This document shows positions 1-3,747 of a DNA stretch of 5,361 nt, piece by piece (position 1 is the stretch's first letter; every line of letters starts with the position of its first letter). Source of the stretch: Thermoplasmata archaeon (lineage in GTDB: Archaea; Thermoplasmatota; Thermoplasmata; UBA184); assembly GCA_030042855.1 (NCBI GenBank), contig JASHYU010000093.1:1-5361 (forward strand), in the 5' to 3' direction. A program made the translations under genes and the position numbers. Under the pieces are notes generated by a model, which was given only the letters and a program-made list of their open reading frames with translations, did no database searches and was not told the origin of the DNA.

Positions 1-159
1 ACCCGCCGCGCGCAGGTGGTTCAGCGTCGGGAGGGCCTCGACGATCCTTCGGTCGTCCGCGACCTGGCCGGTCGGGGTCTGGGGGACGTTGAAGTCGACG
101 CGCACGAGTACGCGGCGACCGCGTACCGGTGCCGAGCCGACGTCGCGCTTCGCCGCCAT
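1..159 (-). CDS. pgk: Phosphoglycerate kinase, N-terminal 53 residues (cut by left window edge)
   Basis: Phosphoglycerate kinase transfers a phosphate between 1,3-bisphosphoglycerate and ADP in the cytosol, in glycolysis or, in reverse, gluconeogenesis. Reading leftward from an ATG at 159-157 gives 53 codons open to the edge. Residues 17-26 read VLVRVDFNVP, the signature near the amino terminus of this family, with the substrate-binding Asp22 and Asn24. Residues 35-45 carry the expected DD.RI..ALPT pattern (Asp35, Asp36, Arg38, Ile39, then ALPT at 42-45). A GAGG lies about 4 nt before the ATG as a plausible ribosome-binding site. The start is 23 nt downstream of the ketopantoate reductase stop, so the two are probably co-transcribed. 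About 85-90% of the protein lies outside the window, so intactness cannot be judged. The family call is firm because spacing and motif order both match; an ATG start with a slightly longer than usual leader peptide (16 residues before the motif) is unremarkable. Confidence 0.92.
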   Translation of the reverse strand, partial: MAAKRDVGSAPVRGRRVLVRVDFNVPQTPTGQVADDRRIVEALPTLNHLRAAG

Positions 160-182
160 CGGTCCTCGCGACCGCCCGTGCC

Positions 183-1136
183 CTAAGAACGTTGTGGCCG
201 CGCGCCCCCGCCGGTGACCCGGCGCGCGACTTCCGCGACTACCGTGCGGGTCTCGGGGAGGTCGAGGCCGCGGCGCTCGGCGACTCGCAGGATCTCCCCG
301 GAGATCGCGTCGATCTCGGACGGGCGCCCGCGGTCGATGTCCTGCAGCATGCTGGAGCGGTTCGCCGCGGTCGCACGGACGACCCGGTCGAAGTCCGCGA
401 CCACCTCCCCCGGCGAGAACTCGTAGCCGGCGCTCGCGGCCGCCGCGCGTGCCTCCTCGAGCAGTCGCAACGCCCGGCTCCGCCCCGGCTCGTGGGCGAG
501 TTCCCCGTTCGTCACTCCGAGGAGGGCGGTCACCGGGTTGATCGCCGCGTTGACGAGGGCCTTCCGCCAGACCTCGCGCTCGAGGTCCGGCACGTCCCGC
601 ACCTCGAAGCCGGCCCCCGCGAAGAGGTTGCGGAACCGGAGCGCGTGGGGTGCGACCGCCCCGGCGGACTCCGCATCGGGAAGCAACAGCTCTCCCGAGC
701 CGGCCGCGCGCACGACGCCGGGGGCGAGGAGGGTCGCCGGAATGGAGTGGATCGCCCGAACGGTCCACCGCGGCGGGTCGGCCCATCCCCCCGATCGGAG
801 GGCGGACTCCGCCGTCCGTTCGACGCCGAGCCCGTTCTGGAGCAAGAGGAGCGGGACGGGGACCCGGAGCGCGCGGGCGAGATCGGTCGCCGCGGGCGCG
901 ACGTCGTACGTCTTCACCGTGAGGAGGACGACCTCGGGCGCATCGTCCGGGGCCAGCGCCGTCCGGGCGAGCACGGCATAGCTACCGTGCGCGCGTCCCT
1001 CGATCCGGAGCCCGTGCGCCCGCGCGGCGGCGACGAACGCCGGGCGCCCGATCAGCTCGACCGCGTGGCCGGCCCGCGCGAGGTACACCCCGAAGAGGCA
1101 GCCGACCGCGCCGGCGCCGACGACCGCGACTTTCAC
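183..1136 (-). CDS. panE: 2-dehydropantoate 2-reductase (ketopantoate reductase)
   Basis: This enzyme reduces 2-dehydropantoate to pantoate, normally with NADPH, for coenzyme A synthesis in the cytosol. In archaea pantoate then passes through pantoate kinase and phosphopantothenate synthetase. The 317-residue length is usual for the family. A Rossmann fold opens the protein, with GAGAVG at residues 7-12; KTYD follows at 75-78 and QNG at 100-102, both at the expected nucleotide and substrate positions. The C-terminal helical domain has Lys192 in a WRKALVNAAINP stretch (the catalytic lysine by family alignment), Asn196/Asn200, and Ser262 and Glu274 within the SSMLQD and SEID motifs. The start is GTG at 1136-1134, chosen because it places the Rossmann glycines at the usual distance from the N terminus; no strong ribosome-binding site precedes it. 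Only 9 nt separate it from the stop of the upstream small gene, suggesting translational coupling, and pgk follows 23 nt downstream. The fold is also shared by other ApbA/PanE-like reductases, so the substrate is very likely but not proven. Confidence 0.93.
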   Translation of the reverse strand: MKVAVVGAGAVGCLFGVYLARAGHAVELIGRPAFVAAARAHGLRIEGRAHGSYAVLARTALAPDDAPEVVLLTVKTYDVAPAATDLARALRVPVPLLLLQNGLGVERTAESALRSGGWADPPRWTVRAIHSIPATLLAPGVVRAAGSGELLLPDAESAGAVAPHALRFRNLFAGAGFEVRDVPDLEREVWRKALVNAAINPVTALLGVTNGELAHEPGRSRALRLLEEARAAAASAGYEFSPGEVVADFDRVVRATAANRSSMLQDIDRGRPSEIDAISGEILRVAERRGLDLPETRTVVAEVARRVTGGGARPQRS

Positions 1137-1145
1137 GACCCGCGA

Positions 1146-1370
1146 TCAGCCGAGCTTGCGGACGAGGTCGGAGAGGCCGGGCGTCTTCCCCCAGTCGCGG
1201 CGCAGGAGCTCGAGCATCCCCTCGTAGTAGCGGACCTGCTCGCGGGCCTGGCGCACCTTGAGGGTCAGGTACTCCTCTTCGCGCCGGAGGCGGACGAGCT
1301 CGGAGGCGATCTCGCGCTCGGTCGCGAGGAGCGACTCTTGCTTATCGGATTGGGTAAGTCGCCGTGGCAT
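1146..1370 (-). CDS. Small coiled-coil protein of unknown function (74 aa)
   Basis: I do not recognise this family. It is a 74-residue, charged, probably cytosolic protein with no signal peptide or membrane segment. Residues about 11-58 are rich in Glu, Arg, Leu and Gln with a hydrophobic residue every three or four positions, as expected of one long amphipathic helix or coiled coil. A distinct tail follows: YYEGMLELLRRDW at 48-60, then a turn at GKTPG and a short LSDLVRKLG end, which looks more like a conserved docking surface than random tail. The ATG at 1370-1368 is the only usable start; it lies inside the end of the preceding gene, a 29-nt overlap in another frame. The ketopantoate reductase start is 9 nt downstream of its stop. 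The coherent helical sequence, high third-position GC and tight fit in the operon argue that it is real. A role as partner of the overlapping coiled-coil protein is inference from context only. Confidence 0.75.
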   Translation of the reverse strand: MPRRLTQSDKQESLLATEREIASELVRLRREEEYLTLKVRQAREQVRYYEGMLELLRRDWGKTPGLSDLVRKLG

Positions 1371-1587
1371 GATGCATGTCGCCCGGGGCCTGCCGCCGGG
1401 CGAGATCGAGCAAGGCGTCCGCGGTCACGCGCAGGTGCGCGAGCTCCTTGCGGACGCGGCGCAGCCGCGTTTCGAGCCGGTGGCGCCGTTCCCGCACGTC
1501 CCGCAGCGAGCGCTCGAGCAGCTCCATCCGGTGCCGCCACTTGTCGCGCTCCTGGGCGCTCAGGAGAACGGAGTCGACATCGACCAT
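1342..1587 (-). CDS. Small arginine-rich coiled-coil protein of unknown function (81 aa)
   Basis: I do not recognise this family. The frame is open far upstream across the antisense of mdh, but the plausible gene is the last 81 codons, from ATG at 1587-1585 to TAA at 1344-1342. Residues about 9-64 form a continuous Leu/Arg/Glu pattern (for example MELLERSLRDVRERRHRLET at 21-40) typical of a coiled coil; upstream of the ATG the translation turns into Gly/Arg/Pro-rich shadow sequence. Codons in the helical part are strongly GC-ending, while the last dozen codons, in the overlap with the next gene, are less so. The chain is basic (many Arg), so nucleic-acid contact is possible but not shown. No good ribosome-binding site precedes the ATG; instead the 10-mer CCTCGCCGGG abuts it directly, so a leaderless or short-leader transcript is conceivable. 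It heads the leftward cluster. The alternative is that it is a shadow frame and only the 74-aa gene is real. Confidence 0.62.
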   Translation of the reverse strand: MVDVDSVLLSAQERDKWRHRMELLERSLRDVRERRHRLETRLRRVRKELAHLRVTADALLDLARRQAPGDMHHATATYPIR

Positions 1588-1597
1588 CCCGGCGAGG
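1588..1597 (+). repeat. 10-mer CCCGGCGAGG, copy 1 (abuts leftward start codon)
   Basis: The sequence is identical to 1684-1693 and is the reverse complement of 1668-1677. It begins at the base immediately upstream of the leftward ATG (1587-1585), so on the minus strand it reads CCTCGCCGGG followed directly by ATG. A bound regulator here would cover the start of the leftward cluster. A 9-of-10 match also occurs inside the GtrA-like gene near 3101-3109, so in this GC-rich DNA a single copy alone would mean little; the clustering is what counts. Confidence 0.5.
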
Positions 1598-1659
1598 ACA
1601 CCGGAAACCCGAATCAACCTTTCGCCCGAGGGCACCCGCGGCCGGCCGCGCCACCAACC

Positions 1660-1665
1660 CTTAAG
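1660..1665. promoter_or_regulatory. Palindromic TATA-like element CTTAAG
   Basis: This is the only A/T-rich hexamer in a very GC-rich gap. Its centre lies about 36 nt upstream of the mdh GTG, so an archaeal transcript starting some 25 nt downstream would begin near 1687-1690 and have a leader of only about ten bases. Because the hexamer is its own reverse complement, it could also serve the leftward cluster, giving a leader of roughly 50 nt. The family rule (TATA box about 25 bp before the start site) is established; its use here is inference. Confidence 0.45.
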
Positions 1666-1667
1666 CC

Positions 1668-1693
1668 CCTCGCCGGGTAGCGGCCCGGCGAGG
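1668..1693. repeat. Perfect 10-bp inverted repeat with 6-nt spacer over the mdh ribosome-binding site
   Basis: CCTCGCCGGG (1668-1677) and CCCGGCGAGG (1684-1693) are exact reverse complements around the spacer TAGCGG. The right arm ends in GAGG (1690-1693), the presumed ribosome-binding site of mdh, 5 nt before its GTG. As DNA it is a two-fold symmetric site lying between the TATA-like element and the start codon, where a dimeric repressor would block transcription. If transcription instead begins further upstream, the same bases would form a very stable RNA hairpin that hides the ribosome-binding site. Which applies depends on the real transcription start. The stem is not followed by a T tract and does not look like a terminator. 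Confidence 0.6.
1690..1693 (+). promoter_or_regulatory. mdh ribosome-binding site GAGG
   Basis: GAGG lies 5 nt upstream of the GTG at 1699 and supports that codon as the mdh start. It is the last four bases of the right arm of the inverted repeat, so folding or protein binding there would affect initiation. Confidence 0.55.
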
Positions 1694-1698
1694 CATCC

Positions 1699-2652
1699 GT
1701 GAGCGCCCTCCGCAAGGTCGCCGTGCTCGGAGCCGGCAACATCGGCGGATCGCTCGCCCAGCGGCTCGCCGAAATGGACCTCGCCGAGGAGGTCGTCCTG
1801 ATCGATATCATCGACGGGCTCCCGCAGGGGAAGGCGCTCGACATCCAGGAGTCGGCGCCGATCCTCGAGTTCTCGACCCGCGTCCGGGGCGGTACGTCGC
1901 TCGATCTCCTCGCGGGCGCCGAGGTCGTGATCGAGACGGCCGGGCTCGCCCGCAAGCCGGGGATGAGCCGCTCCGACCTGCTCGCGAAGAACGCGGCGAT
2001 CGTGAAGGGCCACGCCGAGGCGGTGCGCGCCCAGGCGCCCGGCGCGGTCGCCATCGTCGTCACGAACCCGGTCGACGTGATGACCTACTACTTCCGCGAG
2101 GTGAGCGGCCTTCCGCCCGCCCGGGTCTTCGGGGAGTCGGGCACGCTCGACACGGCCCGCTTCCGGGCGTTCGTGGCCGAAGCGCTGCACGTCGCGCCGC
2201 GCGACGTCACGGGGTTCGTGCTCGGGACGCACGGCGACACGATGGTCCCGGTCCTTTCGCTCACGAGCGTCTCGGGCGTGCCGCTCGCCCGCCTGTTGCC
2301 GGCCGAAGCGATCGCGAGGATCGTGGATCGGACGAAGCAGGGCGGGGCCGAGATCGTCAACCTCCTGAAGAGCGGGAGCGCGTTCTACGCGCCGACCGCG
2401 AGCCAGGCGGAGCTCGTCCGGTCCGTGGCGCTCGACGAGCACCGGCTGCTGCCCGTCACGGCCCACCTGAACGGGGAGTTCGGCGAGCGGGACGTCTACG
2501 TCGGGGTGCCGGTCGTGCTCGGCCGGCGCGGCGTCGAGCGCGTCGTGGAAGTGGCGCTCACCGAGGCCGAGCGGGCCTCCTTCGCCGCGAGCGTGGCGGC
2601 GGTCCGGGCCGACCTCGAGGTGCTGGCCCACCTCCCGACGCCGGCGCCCTAG
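1699..2652 (+). CDS. mdh: Malate dehydrogenase, LDH-like type
   Basis: The enzyme interconverts malate and oxaloacetate with NAD(P) in the TCA cycle, in the cytosol. The 317 residues match the LDH-like malate dehydrogenases of archaea and many bacteria. The Rossmann motif GAGNIG is at 11-16, and Asp36 at the end of the second strand suggests preference for NAD. The mobile loop ARKPGMSR (84-91) provides Arg85, the residue that selects malate over lactate (a glutamine in lactate dehydrogenases), and Arg91. TNPVD is at 122-126. The catalytic pair is Asp151 in LDTARFR and His178 in GTHGD, with Arg154 for the substrate carboxylate. GSAFYAP at 226-232 is also typical. The GTG start has GAGG 5 nt upstream and sits a few residues before the Rossmann strand. 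One oddity is GESGTLD at 145-151, where hydrophobic or small residues are commoner than Glu146 and Thr149. The ferredoxin gene begins 11 nt downstream. Confidence 0.95.
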   Translation: MSALRKVAVLGAGNIGGSLAQRLAEMDLAEEVVLIDIIDGLPQGKALDIQESAPILEFSTRVRGGTSLDLLAGAEVVIETAGLARKPGMSRSDLLAKNAAIVKGHAEAVRAQAPGAVAIVVTNPVDVMTYYFREVSGLPPARVFGESGTLDTARFRAFVAEALHVAPRDVTGFVLGTHGDTMVPVLSLTSVSGVPLARLLPAEAIARIVDRTKQGGAEIVNLLKSGSAFYAPTASQAELVRSVALDEHRLLPVTAHLNGEFGERDVYVGVPVVLGRRGVERVVEVALTEAERASFAASVAAVRADLEVLAHLPTPAP

Positions 2653-2663
2653 GGTCCGAGCCC

Positions 2664-2981
2664 ATGGGCGGTTCCGAGCCTTCCGCGCCCTCCCCGATCG
2701 CCGCGATCGAGATCAAGCGGCGGCTCGGGACCCTGCGCTACGCGACCGACTCGAAGGACCACGCACACATCACGACGAAGCCCGAGATCTGCGCCCGGTG
2801 CCCGCACTCGCGCTGCACGTTCGTCTGCCCGGCCAAGTGCTACGAGCGGATCGAGGGCCGTCTCGTGTTCCGCTACGAGGATTGCGTCGAGTGCGGGGCG
2901 TGCGACATCGCCTGCGATCAGGGCTCGGTGACCTGGAACCTGCCGCGGGGCCCCTACGGGGTGCGCTACGCGTACGGCTGA
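2664..2981 (+). CDS. fixX: FixX-like ferredoxin, probably two [4Fe-4S] clusters
   Basis: FixX-type ferredoxins pass electrons in partnership with the FixC/ETF-quinone oxidoreductase branch of electron-transfer flavoprotein systems. The 105-residue protein has the hallmark CPAKCYE (55-61), CVECGACDIAC (74-84) and the C-terminal W..PRG.YGV.Y.YG ending (91-105). Cysteines at 43, 46, 51 and 55 form an expanded CxxCx4CxxxCP set and those at 74, 77, 80 and 84 form a second CxxCxxCxxxC set, so two cubane clusters with cross-paired ligands are likely; classical enterobacterial FixX has far fewer cysteines. Cys59 is an extra cysteine in the position found in CPAKCYE-type members. Residue 85 after the last cysteine is Asp, not the usual Pro. 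The ATG at 2664 follows mdh by 11 nt, with only a weak AGGG overlapping the mdh stop as ribosome-binding site, so translation may be coupled. No fixA, fixB or fixC is in the window. The gene symbol is by family resemblance; the electron partner is unknown. Confidence 0.88.
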   Translation: MGGSEPSAPSPIAAIEIKRRLGTLRYATDSKDHAHITTKPEICARCPHSRCTFVCPAKCYERIEGRLVFRYEDCVECGACDIACDQGSVTWNLPRGPYGVRYAYG

Positions 2982-3027
2982 CCGGCGACCCGTGACCCCG
3001 CGAGGACCGGTCGGACCGCCCGTCGCG

Positions 3028-3549
3028 CTAGCCGGAACCGGGCCGCGAGGGAAGCTCCGCGAACGTGACCCGGTAGTTCCCGAGGAATCCGACGACGCTG
3101 CCGGCGAGGATCCCGACCGCCTGGGCGAGCAGCACCGGGATCACGAAGGCGAACGCGAAGAGGATGCCCTCGTTCACCGCGAGGGATCCGAGGCTGATGC
3201 CGTAGTAGAGCCCGAGGCGGTGGTGGAACGGATGCCGGTGGGTCCCGGCGGCCCGGAACGTCCAGACGTTGTTCCAGAGGAAGTTCCACAGGGTCGCGAC
3301 GGCGAAGGCGACCGCGCTCGCGACGAGATCGTCGAGTGGGTTCGGCGTCCGGTTCGTCGCGGAGCTCAGGAGGCTCCGGATCAGGTCGAAGGTGGGGCTC
3401 GGCGAGATCGCGTCGAGCGTCAGCGCGAAGACGACCAGGTTGACGATGACCCCCGTCAATCCCACGACGAGGAACTTCCCGTACTTCGCGAGGAAATCCG
3501 AGCGGGGTTCGGGGGGCCCCCCGAGCGCGTGCGCGGCTTCGGACGTCAT
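3028..3549 (-). CDS. GtrA-like family membrane protein, four TM helices
   Basis: GtrA-like proteins are small four-helix membrane proteins, some of which help move lipid-linked sugars across the membrane for cell-surface glycosylation. This 173-residue protein shows hydrophobic stretches at about 25-46, 75-98, 113-136 and 138-160. Family-like patterns are KFLVVGLTGVIVNLVVF at 25-41, WNFLWNNVWTFR at 88-99 (the usual N..W.F end of helix 2), and VGFLGNYRVTF at 153-163 (the matching end of helix 4). The ATG at 3549-3547 was chosen because GAGGAG lies 4 nt upstream; a GTG 33 nt further out (3582-3580) would add 11 residues but has no comparable site. The helix 1-2 loop, about residues 47-74, is longer than the short loop usual in the family. 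No glycosyltransferase gene is adjacent, so the substrate cannot be inferred. It converges on the ferredoxin gene across 46 bp and diverges from the helicase. Confidence 0.87.
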   Translation of the reverse strand: MTSEAAHALGGPPEPRSDFLAKYGKFLVVGLTGVIVNLVVFALTLDAISPSPTFDLIRSLLSSATNRTPNPLDDLVASAVAFAVATLWNFLWNNVWTFRAAGTHRHPFHHRLGLYYGISLGSLAVNEGILFAFAFVIPVLLAQAVGILAGSVVGFLGNYRVTFAELPSRPGSG

Positions 3550-3553
3550 GGGG

Positions 3554-3559
3554 CTCCTC
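3554..3559 (-). promoter_or_regulatory. Ribosome-binding site GAGGAG deciding the GtrA-like start
   Basis: On the minus strand GAGGAG is followed by four C residues and then ATG (3549-3547). It is the strongest ribosome-binding site in the window and favours this ATG over the upstream in-frame GTG at 3582. Confidence 0.6.
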
Positions 3560-3594
3560 GCGCGCTCGCGAGCGGTCGCCACCGCATGAACCTA

Positions 3595-3612
3595 CCCGGT
3601 CGAGCGACCGGG
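3595..3612. repeat. 8-bp dyad CCCGGTCG / CGACCGGG with 2-nt spacer
   Basis: A perfect two-fold symmetric site lies in the divergent region, about 46-63 bp before the chosen GtrA-like ATG. It could be an operator, or in RNA a seven-pair hairpin with a four-base loop in the GtrA-like leader. Short GC palindromes arise easily in DNA of this composition, so weight is modest. Confidence 0.3.
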
Positions 3613-3667
3613 GACCGGCCGCACCGAGGCGGGGCCCGGAGCGCGGCACGTTCCACTCGACGCGCAT

Positions 3668-3674
3668 CTTAAAA
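3668..3674. promoter_or_regulatory. TATA-like element CTTAAAA between divergent genes
   Basis: This is the only A/T-rich run in the 198-bp divergent region between the GtrA-like and helicase genes. Rightward, an archaeal transcript would start about 25 nt on, near 3696, leaving 37-52 nt before the candidate helicase starts at 3733 and 3748. Leftward it would give a leader near 95 nt for the GtrA-like gene. It resembles CTTAAG at 1660-1665 upstream of mdh. The rest of 3550-3747 holds no convincing reading frame apart from the possible start of the helicase after 3672. Confidence 0.4.
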
Positions 3675-3747
3675 CCCCCGACCCGGGGTCCTTCGAACGG
3701 AGTCCCGTACGCCGCCGACCGAGCCCCCCGGACTGTTCCCGTACCGG

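Larger units (their letters stand above)
1588..1698. promoter_or_regulatory. Divergent control region between the coiled-coil/panE/pgk cluster and mdh
   Basis: This 111-bp non-coding gap separates two divergently read gene blocks and must hold at least the mdh promoter. It contains one A/T island (CTTAAG), one perfect 10-bp inverted repeat, and a third copy of the same 10-mer touching the leftward ATG. The listed sub-features mark these. No small reading frame with convincing composition was seen here. Confidence 0.7.

Noticed and set aside
129..1664. A 511-codon open frame on the plus strand
   Set aside because: Its translation is Arg/Gly/Pro/Asp-rich without hydrophobic core pattern, and it lies antisense to ketopantoate reductase and the coiled-coil genes, which show clear motifs. 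It is a shadow of GC-rich coding DNA.
1588..2631. Upstream extension of the 81-aa coiled-coil frame to 429 codons
   Set aside because: The extension is antisense to malate dehydrogenase and has shadow-like composition; only the part after the ATG at 1587 looks like protein.
2982..3027. Transcription terminator between the convergent ferredoxin and GtrA-like genes
   Set aside because: Only the small palindrome GACCGGTC (3005-3012) is present, with no T tract on either strand and no convincing stem-loop.
3550..3582. GTG at 3582 as the GtrA-like start
   Set aside because: It adds 11 Arg/Ala-rich residues without a good ribosome-binding site, whereas ATG 3549 has GAGGAG at suitable spacing. It is not excluded.
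3583..3667. Short minus-strand frame starting near 3667 (MRVEWNVPRSG...)
   Set aside because: It runs out of frame through the GtrA-like gene with shadow composition and has no ribosome-binding site or recognisable motif.
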